The notes under the pieces: model-generated
What the model was told of the DNA's origin: nothing
Database searches by the model: none
Seen by the model: only the letters and a program-made list of their open reading frames with translations
Shown here: one piece after another, positions 35,841-47,593 of the stretch
Layout of the letters: each line of letters starts with the position of its first letter
How positions within the stretch are numbered: the first letter of the stretch is position 1
Origin: Drosophila pseudoobscura
Taxonomy: Eukaryota > Arthropoda > Insecta > Diptera > Drosophilidae
Direction of reading: 5' to 3'
Length of the DNA: 64,000 nt
Assembly (NCBI RefSeq): GCF_009870125.1
Contig: NC_046683.1
Location: 65,363,869 to 65,427,868 of the forward strand
Translations under genes and position numbers: made by a program

Positions 35841-36191
35841 ATGCCGTGCACCATTCTTCTACTGATCCAGCCCGACGAGCGTCTGCAGAAGCGCACCTAC
35901 TCCCGTTTCCACAGCATCGACGACTGCGTGGATCGCGTGTGCGCCATCTACGAATCGGTTCTGGAGCGCAAATACCCCGACATGCGTGTCATCCACTACG
36001 ACATCGCCGAACTGTACGACTTCATGGACGAGCTGAAGGACATCGTCTGCTTGGTAAAGCAGGAGGGCGCCAGCGAGTACGTGCCGCGCAACAAGCAGTG
36101 GATCAAGGAGCAGATATTTGTAAAACTGAACACCATCTTGAAAACGGAACAAGCCAAAAAGGACCTCAACTACTCAGAAGAAGATGCATGA
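35841..36191 (+). CDS. ERH (enhancer of rudimentary) family protein, copy B
   Basis: An intronless 116-residue ERH-family protein, closely related to copy A at 2886-3221 over residues 1-92. The conserved start, YDIAELYDFMDEL and WIKEQI are retained, and most differences there are conservative. After WIKEQIF the two diverge completely, and copy B has a longer Lys/Asn/acidic tail ending SEEDA. Similarity extends outside the gene: both have the same ACCGAAAATGCC start context, the same GAACAATAAAAGACTTTAATTA end of the 3' UTR (poly(A) signal at 36215-36220) and similar flanking DNA beyond it. That shows duplication at DNA level, in inverted orientation about 33 kb apart, not a second retroposition. 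It sits beside a retrotransposon remnant. The open frame suggests it is functional; its role is unknown. Confidence 0.9.
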   Translation: MPCTILLLIQPDERLQKRTYSRFHSIDDCVDRVCAIYESVLERKYPDMRVIHYDIAELYDFMDELKDIVCLVKQEGASEYVPRNKQWIKEQIFVKLNTILKTEQAKKDLNYSEEDA

Positions 36192-36231
36192 AGGATAAAC
36201 AGTTCGCGGAGAACAATAAAAGACTTTAATT

Positions 36232-36720
36232 AGAAATAGTTGATATTTTGATTGCAAGGATGGGCATAGGTGTCTTGATTAGCAAGGATATAAAAAGTTT
36301 AAGCCTCCGAAGCTGTCCATCGTTCCCAGAGCTTTCCCTCTCTCTCTCGCTCTCCTTCATTCTGGACAGCACCACTGCGGGGTTGGGATTTGGATTTTAG
36401 TTGGACTTCTCTTCCTCTTGTTCTTGCTGTAGCATTTTTTGCAAGTTGTGTGTCTCTTTCCTTGTCTCGTGTGTCAGAAATTTGACCAACTCACCCACAC
36501 CCCAAAGGAAGAGGAGCCACAGCAACGAGAGGGTAAGGCTGCTGCACATGGCAGGGAGATCCAAAACGTTGTTATTCAGATCTCAGGTAGGGTGGTAAAA
36601 ACATCGACCTCGACCTGGTCCAAGTCTGTGTTGAGGGAAGTTACTGTAATGTTGTTTGTCGAGTAGAGTCCGCTTTCAGTTTTTTTTGTCGGTTATTTTT
36701 GTTGTTGTTTCAAGTTAATT
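36232..36720 (+). other. Downstream flank of ERH copy B
   Basis: About 36330-36490 is similar to the reverse complement of about 2720-2850, next to ERH copy A (shared CT-rich run, GGGGTTGG, TCTTCCTCTTGTT-TTGCTGT, CAAGTTGTGTGTCTCTTTCC). From about 36500 the match ends and the sequence leads into the retrotransposon remnant. No gene is seen. Confidence 0.6.
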
Positions 36721-37336
36721 GAGATGTCCGACCTGAGGACTTGGGAAGTACCCAGCCCTGGGATGACTGGCTAGCCGGCCTTGCCCCGAAGAAAACAAAA
36801 GCTTCGTAAGAATAATGGCGCCCAATCTGAGACAGGGAAGTAGACTCGCAGTCCTGGTTCTACCATCAAATAGGGAGAGTACGGATGCGAATCACACAGA
36901 CGTCGAAGAAATTATAAATATCCAGCAGAGAAGATAGATCTCGAGTGGTATTTTGCAATCTGGGGTCCATCGGTGTTCCGGTGGCCTGTGAGGGACTCGA
37001 CGAGTTGGCTCACAGAAGCACGGCGCTGAGGGATCTGAGGATGCAAAGAAAATCCACAGAGTAAAAAGTTTTTTTTGTGTTTGATGATTTGGCACTTATC
37101 TGACAACGGGAAGCAGGAAATCTCAAGAGGGGGTTTGGTTTGGCACTGGCAGAGGAGAATCCACAAGCCAGTTAGCAACCGGCCCGGTGCCTGGTGTGCA
37201 AAATGAGAACCTGAAGAAGACAAAAGAAATACCCGAAGTTAGGATATGGTCAGAAAGATTTCTGTTTTTCGCTTCCCCTGCTTACCGCTGGATGAAGTCG
37301 GGAGGGTAGATTCTCAGTGAGAAATATAGGGCCAAG

Positions 37337-38274
37337 TTGATGAGCGTGTACAACTTGCGGTCTAAGCAGAAAATGACCCACAGGACTCCTCCACCAGGTA
37401 ACCTCCAAGGACAGATGCAAGGCGGTGACACACAGGGCGCTGAGGGGCGTGGAGACGACAGCTGGAATTTGCCAGGCCATACGAACGCACTGCCCTCCGA
37501 GATTCTCTCAGGAGTAAATGTAGCCATAGCGCAAGCACAGGAGACGTGGAGAGGCAGCATGGCAGATACCCTGAGTAAGACGCTGCAGGAGGAGATCCGT
37601 CCGAGGAGATGGCGCCTCTGTGCCAGAGCGTGGAATTGATCCAGGACCTGAGATTGGAAAGAGACCATAATGAAATCAAGGATAATAATGGCGATCAGCA
37701 GCCTCTAGCTCACCTCAGGCAGAAGCGGAACACAGGGACCATTCCCAAAAGGTCCAAGGACGATGACGCATGGAATTCCCAGTCGCCTCCAAGGAAGCCG
37801 GCGAGGTTGAGCCAGAACTGGCGATGCGGACCTGGATCCAGGTGCTGGAAGGCAGAGGACAAAGGACAAGCGGCGGAGTGGCATTGCCAATTTGTCCGAG
37901 AACGGCCTCCGGAAGTGTGGGAGGATTTGAAGGACGAGTTGGTGTCCCGGTTCCGAGCAGTGGGTGGCGAGTTCGAGCGGCTACGCACCTTGCATGAGCG
38001 ACGACAACCAGCTGGCGAATCTGTGGAAAAGTACTTTAGAGCGATGCGCAGGCTGGCAGCTAGACTCAACAAACCCAGGCTGTGTTGCTGGAATCGCGGC
38101 CAGTTCGACCACGGGTTCCGAGACTGCGTGGCGAAGGAACGCAAAATATTCTGTTACCGCTGCGGAAAGCCAGAAATGCTTACTCCAACGTGTCCAAATT
38201 GCTCGGGAAACGCACGAGCGGGCATGATGAAAGCGGGAGATCAGCGCTCGGGACAGAAGCCCGCGAAGAAATAA
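37337..38274 (+). pseudogene. Retrotransposon gag remnant
   Basis: Two overlapping frames (37337-37639 and 37609-38274) look like one gag broken by a frameshift. The first starts with a SVYNLRSKQ-type N terminus common in insect LTR-element gag. The second has the capsid-like helical stretch (EVWEDLKDELVSRFRAVG) and a Cys-rich end: a first knuckle C-W-N-R-G-x3-H-x4-C in which the second Cys is Arg, then CYRCGKPE and CPNC. The broken frame and damaged knuckle indicate loss of function. Confidence 0.7.
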
Positions 38275-38397
38275 ACGATGGTCCACTAATCAATATAGAA
38301 ATTAAGAATAATAGCCCAAATAAATTTAATAAAAATAGTTTGAAGTTCATACCGACCGAAGAGAGGATGATGAGTAGTTCCTGTCAAAGACGTTCAT

Positions 38398-39023
38398 GGA
38401 CATGGTCAGCGGCTTCGGGATCCAACACATGCGCACAGCAGTCTACTCGCCGCAAAGCAATGCAGCCGAGAGAGTAAATCGGACGATACTCGCTGCAAAG
38501 CAATGCAGCCGAGAGAGTAAATCGTAAGTAAATCGCTGCAATAAGGACGTATTTGGAAAAGGATCACAGAGACTGGACATCTACCTACCGGAGATCGAAG
38601 TTTCAATCCGTGTCTCGGTGCACGAAGCCACAGGCGAAACGCCGTTTTCCGCTGTATTTCGACAACAGATGTTTCTGATGGAGGAAGCTGCAGTCTTTGA
38701 CGGAACATGAAGTGCACGCATTAGATCCCGCGGATAAGCGACACCTCATTCGCGAGCAAATTAAACGCAGCCTACACCAAGCGTATGAGCGGAGCAGCCA
38801 GCGTTACAACAAACGGGCCAGAGTCTTTTTCGCCAGACCTGGCCAAGAAGTCTACAGGCGCAACTTCACCCTCAGCGACATTGGCAAAAGCTACAACGCC
38901 AAGTTCGCCCGGAAATTCCTAAAATGCAGAGTCGTACGTCCAGTAGGGAATAACGCCTACGAGCTGGAGGATCTGTCGGGGAGGTCGGTGGGGATTTTTC
39001 ACGCCAAAGACCTAAAATTGTAG
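38398..39023 (+). pseudogene. Retrotransposon integrase C-terminal remnant
   Basis: From 38398 a frame resembles the end of the integrase core (YSPQSNAAERVNRT). It is broken by a local tandem duplication of about 37 bp (38447-38483 repeated at 38488-38524). The frame 38697-39023 then gives the C-terminal region (RARVFFARPGQEVYRR, ending VGIFHAKDLKL), typical of gypsy-group polyproteins. Catalytic residues are not present, since the N-terminal part is deleted. Confidence 0.7.
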
Positions 39024-39450
39024 CGAAAACTTCAGACTGAATCAGAAACAAGGGAAACGCACTCACGTAGGGAATATCCGATCATTGGGTGTAAGCCTAC
39101 GTTGGGCGCTGCAAGATCCTAGGCACCGTAATGTCCGGGAAGGCCAGCAGTTTTAGGGAAACGTGTAACTCTTCGATGTTTGCGAATAAATCTGCGCGGC
39201 CATTGTCGCTCGAATTTCCGCTAGGTGTTGCATGCGAAGATATCGATAGGTGATATCCCATAGAAGCGGTGAGGAGGAAAGAAGTTCGAACATAGTGGCA
39301 AGGCCAAAATTTAAGGGGTAAGGAGGACTGGCTAGCTGGCCTTGCCCCGAAGAAAACAAAAGGTTCGTAACAATATTTTTCAATATTAATAATATTTGAA
39401 TTTGAATTTGATTTGCTGTGTACTAGCGATACCTGTTAAGACGATTATCA

Positions 39451-39547
39451 TCGACTGTAAGGCGATGACAGTATTGTTTGTGGTCACACTTAGGGATGGT
39501 AGAAAGCATACATTATTTTGGAGGTTTCTAAGCGCCAAATTTAAACT
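39451..39547 (+). repeat. Diverged direct repeat, right copy
   Basis: Partner of 34895-34992. It contains TGGTCACACTTAG, a close match to Drosophila Motif 1 (bound by M1BP). The two copies flank ERH copy B and the retrotransposon remnant, a block of about 4.5 kb. Confidence 0.6.
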
Positions 39548-42500
39548 GAAATTCAAAATCAGAAAAGTTCTGAAATATATGAAGCTATTTGTTTTTCTTT
39601 TTGTTATGGTTCGTTTGATGACATTTAGTGGAAAAAGTGTATGGCAAAGTGAAAGAGTGTTGTGGGGTAGAGAGCTCAGATAAGAGAAGTTTTCAAATGC
39701 TTTGAGTGCTTGTGACATCATTGCACCTGTCCTCCAGGCTAAGTAGCCAGTAAAAGGACGAACTTTTTGCCAGCCTAAACTCTATTTTCATTTATCCACA
39801 AGTTTGTCCGCTCCTTCGTAATTGTTTGCCATATTTTATTAAGTGCTTGAAGTTGGCTTAAAATAAACACGGTAAACTCTCTCCCGGAAGTGAAGTGAAG
39901 TGAAGTAGAACCTGTCGCTCATCCGCATCCGCTCCGCTCCCTTTGCTGTGGACACCGCTTGTTGAAAACATTCCGTGCTTCTTTGACACTTTGGTAAGCC
40001 ACCTCTTAACTACCACGCCCACTGGTACTGCCACTGCTACTGGAAACCTCACTCTAAAGCCATTTTCTAATGTCTCTGTTCGGAAAATTTGTCGTTTGCA
40101 CTGGGCAAATGTTTACTTATGTATTTCTTTCGCTCCTGGGCACCCATGCCCCTTTTTGCGGATGGCGTGGAGGTGTTAAATGGCGCCGACTTTAACTCTG
40201 GCAAATATTTCCTGTGGTAAACTTTTTGCTGGCTTTTTTACTTGCGTTTAATTTGTTTTGGTTTTCGCATTTTATCGCCAACTTAATTGACTGGGAGGAG
40301 GGGCAAGGTGTCGAGTGATGAATCGAGGGGACAGCGTCACAAATATTCTGCCATTCACCGATTCCATTCCGATGCCGATGTCGTTGCCAGGGGGTTATGG
40401 GCTATAAAAAGTCGGATCGACGCACACACACACACGGTTATCGCTCATACATTTCCATTCATTAGACAGGGGACAGGACTGATGACAGTGGCTGTTTGAC
40501 AATAACTATGCCCATGGCCCTAGCTGCCACGCCCCATCCAGGCAATTTGTAACGCCTTTTGCTGTCATCTCTCCTGTCGGAGCGTAGAATGGTATCCATA
40601 AAACGTCTCTGTCCCCAGTGTCCCAGTCGCCCAGTCTCCAAATTTCGGCAAATTGTCCCCGTTTATTTCGCCTGATAATGTCTCAATAAAATCTGTTCGG
40701 GCGGCAAGATACTATATCTTGAAGGCAAGGTGTGTGTGTGCGAGTGCGTACAGAAATATCTGAAATATCCCATGTTCTCATGTTCTCATGTTTTGTCCAA
40801 ACTATTTTGTAATTACAAGTTGTAAATTTTTACGATATTTTTGCTAAACCCCCTGCGATGGAGAGCACCCATATTGTACTGAGTCCTGGCTGTAGAGCGG
40901 AAATCTGGCCCTTTCCGTTCGTTTATGATTAGGCCATCATCTTGTCTTAATTGCCTTTGCAGCGAACTATTTGCCATCATTTTAATAGGGGTCCTCCTAT
41001 TGAATACTTTTTTAGTGGCAAATATTCTTGAATTTAGCCAGCCTGCTGCTCCTCCTTCAAACTTGTTTGTCATTTGCATATTCGTATGGTTATTTACTTT
41101 TTCCGGTAAACTTTTTTGCTCTTTGCAGAAGAAGGTACTTTTGTCTCCTCAGTTTTTCTTGAGACTCCCTCTTGACAGCAACGGATCCGCGGAGGCTTTA
41201 ACTTTTTCGAAGGCAAGCCTCGGGGCGAGGAAATAGTTTGCTGCACTTTTCCTATGGCGCTGCTCGGTAATAAATAAAGTTTTAATTGCCCATTGACTGG
41301 CAGCGAAGGGACGGAACAGCATTCCATTCTTGGCATTCATAGATCATAATTTAAGATATGCCTTGCCCACAATTTCAATTAGCTACGATACGATATGATC
41401 TGGTCAGAAATTCAGGCAATTAACTATTAACTTGGATTTCGATTCCTTCGGCCGACCTCATCAAAATTCCACACAGAGCTCCCAGAGTTCGTGTCTAGAC
41501 AACGAAGAGTTGCCCATAATTGCCCCAATGATAAAAGTTGAGTGATTTGGTTCAGGTTTGTGCCCCTTTACGTGACTGGGACTGCGACTGGAACTGAGTT
41601 AATCGAAAGTCATAAATTTAAGATAATCAATTTATGGCTCGGCACCTAATTTGTAGGGCAAACAATGCGACAAATTCGGTTTTCAATTTCCATGCGACTG
41701 GTGCTTGGTGGATGCGTAGAATTTTCCTTCTACATTGCAGGATTAAATAAATGCCTTTTCCATCGGCGGCAGACAAACAAATGGAAAATCTCCAACACTC
41801 CTTTTGTCCTTGTCGTTCCGGTTAGGGGATGTCTTTCCTTCTAATTTCCTTTTATCGAATTTACGATTTGTTGGGTTGGTCATGTCATCAGTTTGAAAAC
41901 GACAACGACGACGGCGACGACGACGACAAGGATGCTATGCGGATACCTACCCCAAGCCTGTGGGAGGGTGTCCTGGGGGTTGAGAATCTGTTTTTCCCTT
42001 TTGTATCCATATTTTGTGCTGTTTTGCTGCTTCTGCTGCTGGTTTCTGCATCAATCTTTGATTTGTAAATTATTTTGCATTCCACACAAACGATTTGTGT
42101 GTTTTATAGAGCCATGATTCCAAGGGAAAGGAAGGGAAGGGTTCTCTATTTTTTTTTTTGGGTCTGCTGTTCGGACAAATTGTCGCACATAAAGGAGCAA
42201 AAATCTAGGGCTTCAGTTTAAAGAGCAATCACAGGAAATGTCTATGGAAGTGCCTTTCAAGGGGGGGAGGATTTCTTGGGATTTATTAAAGTTTAGAACC
42301 AAATTTTAATAGGCACTATAAAGATATATACTTTAGCAAGAGGTGTGCTGTGCCAGCCTTCCTTTGGGCACCCAAATAAATAAAAAATACTCAGACGAGT
42401 AACGGCCGTACATTTCATTGGTACACGATTTGTTCAGGGTGGCTTCAGGCGATGACCCAACTTTTCAACTTCTTAGAAAGATACTCGTATAAAGATGGCG

Positions 42501-45500
42501 GTCGGTGGCTCTATAAATAAACATTTTAATGCAAGGTACATACGTGACCTAGTGGTTCCCTTTTGTTGTGGGGATTACGATTACCGCTCAGGAGGGTTCA
42601 AAACCAACAACAACACCAACAACAAATTGTTTCGTAAGCTTCGCAGAAAAAAGTTGTCCTTTGCCTTGTTTTTGCCTGGACATGGACATGCACACATGAT
42701 GATGCTGGAGGAACAGATGCAGCCGTCATCATTCTCTGTTGTATGAAGTCCTTGCCGGAATTCAGATTTGGAGTTTTCCCCAGCTGCACTGTGTAAATGT
42801 CAGAGGAGCACGCAGACGGGGTGGCACAAAAAAGGTTATGCGGGCGCCACACGACATTTGGCAGGCACTGTGTGGGAGTACGAACGAAGATTTCTCTTAT
42901 TTGAATGCCTATAAATAATACAGCGGAGAGCCGAGAGATAAAGCTAAGATTTATTGGCCATGTGGCAGCATTCGTGGCTTTGTTTTTCGCAAAAGCTCAA
43001 CATTGAACGATGGATCGACTCCTCCGTTTATTGACATTTATGATTGGTATAATGAGGTCTTAAGTGACGAATGCGTTCAACCAAGTCCCGGGCTTCCGAG
43101 GCTTAAATTTAAAGCTGCAGAATTCTTTCAAGTACTCGGCTGCAAGGGGTGTGGCGTGTGGGGTGGTGTGAAGTGTTGTGAAGTGGAGCCCGACAGCCAG
43201 ATTGAGGCACGTTTCCTGTATCTGTGTGCAACCGCATTCGGCAACCGTTTCGGCTCCCAGATTGCAGTGCGAGGCGAAATAAATGTTTATAATTTAACGG
43301 AAATGCTCGGCAAAGGCAGCAGCACGAAAGTACAGTCACAATGGCTGCCGTTTACAGTTACGCCACTGCTTGCACAAGTGTGCAGGCGATTGTTGCGCCT
43401 TTTCCTCGTGACGAGGCGACATGGCAACTGCCTTATTGGGTCCACACTTAAGTGAATTGACTTTAAGTTGAAAATAAATTCTCTGCCAGGAATAGGCCCT
43501 CAAAGAGATCGCTCCGCCCCCGATATGGCAGGCAGCCACTTGGGAATGCAAATGAATGTCGGGCCCGTCGGTCGGGTGTCCGTTTTGACAGCCCCCCTCT
43601 TCCGGATAGGACGTAAATCCGCAAAAACCCGCTGGCAATACTTATACTTGGACCGAGACCGGGACACGCATAAAAACCAGAAAAACCAGAAAAGAGAGAC
43701 TCCGAACATGGCTCCATCATCCGTCATTCCAGTGGATGGCATGGCCGGAGATGGCGCTCAGCTTTACAACTGTTGACAGCAGGACCAGGACCACGAGCAG
43801 GACCAGGACCAAGACCAGGATCCGAAGCAGTGTCAGGGGGAATCAGCTAAGCTGATTTGTTTAAGCGCATAGCGAACACAGCGATGCCACTCACCACTTC
43901 TTTCCACTCAATGAAAGTTGCCGAAGTTGCCAACAAAGAGCACGCGGTGTCAATGACTTGGTCCTGGCTCTGGTCTTGGCTAATGAATCTGGACAGGGAC
44001 GGCACTGGCTTCCACAGCAGAAGCGCTTAAGTCAATTTGATTTTGGCTCAGAGAGAGAGAGAGAGAGGGGGGGCGCAATCCGCAAGACAGGACAGGACTG
44101 GCACGGCGGGTGGGGGGCAGGACTGCAAAACAAAGTTCAGCGTGTCCGTGCGCGTGTTTCCGCTTAAAAGTTTTCTGTTTTCACAACTGGTGTCGTCAGC
44201 AAAATAGTCGCCAGAAATCCTGGAATTCGGTGGTGTGGCGGTGGCTAATTGCGATTTAATGACGATGACAATTTGATAAGAGGATTTGCTGCATTGTCCA
44301 TCCGCCCCCCCCTCTCCCGCCTCCCAAAAACAGCAATCGACTCTTGTCTGACGACCATTCCCCTAACTGGAATCAGCCATTGGAAGGACAATGCAATCAC
44401 ATGAGCATTTTACGGGACACTGAACCAAAGAAAACTTCTATAAAGAGTCACACAGTCAGCAGCAGCAAGAGGAGGAGGAGGAGCAGGAGGAGGAGCAAGA
44501 GGAGGAGCAAGAGGAGCTGGAAGCTGGATGCTTGTCCACGCCGAAGGCGCCACACAGCCACCAGACAATGGCGCTGTAAAATAACTGGAAAAATTGAACA
44601 TGAATTGAAATAAAAGCGATTGTAATTGAAATTGAAAATCCACGAAATTGTTGGTTACTCTGATTCTGTCATCAAAGGAATTCAATTTTGAGCGAAATTC
44701 GTGGCCGAATTTGAAGATTTTTTATACCCGGAAAAGAAAATACCAGAACTAGAACAGGGACTAAAAAATATTCGTAAAATTTATTGAAATTAAATTTAAA
44801 GAACAAAATACTTTCGGGATATTTGAGCTGTGAAGATTATTTTTATAATTTTCTTTTTACAGCAATCATCGGCAGACCCACAGGCTACAGGCCATAAATT
44901 TGACTTTTTCACCACTCCAGTCTGTGGGTTTTTTTCCACACTTTAAGTCAAGGGATATTTGGAACTGTCAATAGCATTATACATTTACTTTCATTTACAA
45001 AATTTTGTTGGTTTTTATTGAGGTTTCACGACCTGCGCTCCCCCGGGCCGCTTTGATGTGGGTTTGCTTGGGCACTCGCATATATATTTATAATTATTAT
45101 TGGCATTTTCAAGAACGAACCCAAATATGGTCCCCCTTCCATCCAGTCCCCCTCCCCCACACACTCGATTGCTTCTGTTTATGCCGCTTGAACGCTTCGT
45201 TTGGACCCTTTTCTGAGGCCTGGCCCCATGATGGCGGTCAAAGTCGGCCATTTTCCAGTGTTAAATGAATGCTGATAAAAAAACACCGAATAAAAATAAA
45301 ATTTGTTCAGCCCTCAAAGAGCGAAACAAAAACTTTTGTCTGTCACTTTCGCGCTTTCAATTAATGCGACAAATGTGTTTGTCTTTCGGGATGTGTTTCC
45401 TTTCCTTTCCCCGCCAGTCCGCCCCAATACGTGACTCGTCCTTGCCCGCGTCCGAGAGTCCAATGACTTTGCCAAAGTGGCTTTGTTATGCCATTTTAGA

Positions 45501-47450
45501 ACGGCTCTTAAAGACGGTTTCACTTCTCTATGACTTGGACTTGGATCAATTAATATGTTTGGGTTTCGCTTCGGGCCAGGCCAATGCCGATACGCCAGCT
45601 CCAGCTCCAGCTTCCACTTCCACACAAGTGCACGCGGGTGATATAGAACACTTTGAAAAATTTAATGTCCACAAACTGTCATAAACTGAAAATGCACAGT
45701 GAAAAGCCATAAGCACAGCGGGGAGTGGGGGGATGTTCGGCGGGGCGGGGAAGGGGGGGAGGTGGTGTCGATGAGAAGGCAGCTGCTAAAGCTGTCAGCC
45801 AAAGAATTTAAGTTTCGACAGGGACTACTAGGAGCTCTGCTCTGGGGACGACTGCGTGCTGTGCGTGAAAGTGCACTGAAAGAAAATCGATTTGGCATCA
45901 CACAGCAAAGAGGCTTCAGAAAAGTCCCTTACTTTTCTTAAGTTTCCTGTACATTGAGTGAAATTATTAATTCAAGCTTCAAAGTTTTATGCATCATTTT
46001 TTATTAGTCTTTGGATGGACGCCAAACAGGAGTGTACACCCAGAGAAATTCCTACAAAGTGTTTTATGTTTCAAATAAATATGGATTGTATTTGTTGGGT
46101 TTATGGCACATTTTTGGTTGGCTTTTCTTTGAGTGTAGAGCAGACCGCAGGCTGTAAGCGAGTCGAACATATAGATATGTGTGTGTGTGTACAGTACCGC
46201 AAAAAGTCATTCACATGAATAACCCGTTGCTCTGGCTTGGTCCGGGACATATCATCGCATACTCTGCAGGGCGGAGCAGAGCGGAGCAATCTTGAGGGCT
46301 GGCTGGGCGGCGGAGGGGACCTTCTCGGGGCGTGTATTCCGGGAACGAAGGCGGGACGAGACTGTCATTTACTGCGCCTGCAGCTTTCATTAGTTAAATG
46401 TCAATGTTGTGTTTTGTGTCTTCGCCTTGGTCCTGATCCTGATCCTGGCCCCGCTCCCGATGGCTGGGTTTTTTTTCTTCTTAATTTTAACCGCATGCTG
46501 TCCTCTGTTCCTGTACCTGTTTGTGCCGTCTATCTGGCTTCCCTGCTGCCACCTTTCTGTGGGGAGGCTGTGTGTGTGTGTGGCAACATGCTGCTGATTA
46601 AATGGGACGCAGCTGCAGCAGGCGTCCTGCATTAGGAATACTCGAGGCACCCGCTGGGTGTCCTGGCTATCCTGGCTGTCCTGGCTGTCCTGGCTGTCCC
46701 GGCGCTGGCTGTAAGTAACGATATGCAAATTAAAATTGCTTTCTTGCGCTTTGCCGGGTGCCAACGATGGCACCGTGCACTGAAGAGTCCTTAAAGTCCT
46801 GCCACACTTTAATTATCAAAGAAACGCCACGCATTCCGGCCGGAAGTTGCGCCTATTGCCGGCCAAAACGGCCACTTACATAAGATCCCAATATGGACGG
46901 GATGTCCATGGCAACGACTACTGGCAGTCGTCGTATCGTATGCAAACTTTATTAATTACGCGCCCCAATGGCCAAAAGACCAGAAGACCAGAAAACCAGT
47001 CCAGTCTTGTCGGTCGGTCGGGGGTGGTCGTAAACTTTCGCCGTTTGCTATATTTTCCAAATGGAGTTGTTCGTCTCCGTCTCCGGTCTCCGTCTCCCCA
47101 CCACTGGTATCCACATGCAATTTGCAGCCAGAAGAACGAAAATCAAACAGAAAATCCAACTTTTTTTTTTTAATTAAAAATTCAGCGCTTTTCATTTGGA
47201 AGCACGTGGAATTAACAACAGAGAGCAGAAAGCACCAAATAAATATGTACGTAAGCCAAGCCAAACAAATGCCAACCAGTAGAGGATAAATGCAGTTCAA
47301 TGCGAATTGCAATTTCAAACCAAATCACCGACCATCGTCACTACAAGGAGAGGAGTACCCATCATACAATTAAGCTGAATCTGACATCAGGTTGGCAGCC
47401 CCGTTCACAGCAACCCTGGCTCGTTTAGACGTCGCGTCGCTTCGTGTCAG
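39548..47450. other. Noncoding interval upstream of the LIN-9-like gene
   Basis: No gene is supported. It contains simple repeats: CGACGA runs near 41898-41930, GGACCA repeats near 43783-43822, AGG/AGC repeats near 44459-44518 and TCCTGGCTG repeats near 46660-46700. Scattered open frames lack coding character or recognisable domains. Confidence 0.55.
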
Positions 47451-47591
47451 ATGGAAAATTCTAGAGAATTCGAGAGTGTTCGGAAATCTGAAATAGACTT
47501 AACTCAAGTAAAAGCCGCAAGAAAGGTAAGTGTGACACGGCACTGTTTAAAGGGACACTAATTCCTTGAGATTTTCAAGGCAGTCGTTTGA
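47451..47591 (+). other. Upstream ORF in the leader of the LIN-9-like gene, spanning a 54-bp intron
   Basis: An ATG at 47451 opens 25 codons up to the donor AAG/GTAAGT at 47525. Splicing to the TTTTCAAG acceptor (exon from 47580) adds three codons and stops at TGA 47589-47591, two bases before the main ATG at 47594. It cannot join the main frame with either visible acceptor, so it is a leader ORF and not an N-terminal extension. That spacing would favour termination-reinitiation. Confidence 0.4.
47454..47481. promoter_or_regulatory. Heat-shock-element-like array
   Basis: Trimers GAA, TTC, GAG, TTC, GAG, TTC lie at exact 5-bp steps from 47454 to 47481, the alternating pattern bound by HSF; two units are imperfect (GAG for GAA). 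It lies in the leader or proximal promoter of the LIN-9-like gene. Confidence 0.45.
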
Positions 47592-47593
47592 AA

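Larger units (their letters stand above)
36735..39371 (+). mobile_element. Degenerate, internally deleted gypsy-like LTR retrotransposon
   Basis: The two ends share about 50 bp: GACTGGCTAGC-GGCCTTGCCCC followed by GAAGAAAACAAAA-TTCGTAA, at 36764-36811 and 39326-39369. This fits the 3' ends of two LTRs, the left one largely lost or strongly diverged. Right after the left copy is TGGCGCCCAA, a tRNA-Lys-type primer binding site (36817). Inside are gag remnants (37337-38274) and integrase remnants (about 38398-39023). Protease, reverse transcriptase, RNase H and most of integrase are absent, as is any envelope gene. The right end has an AATAAA near 39185. It is a dead copy. The family assignment rests on primer site, zinc knuckles and integrase tail. 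Confidence 0.8.

Noticed and set aside
43003-43455. 150-codon plus-strand frame
   Set aside because: Not recognisable; includes GTG/GTT repeats and looks like chance.
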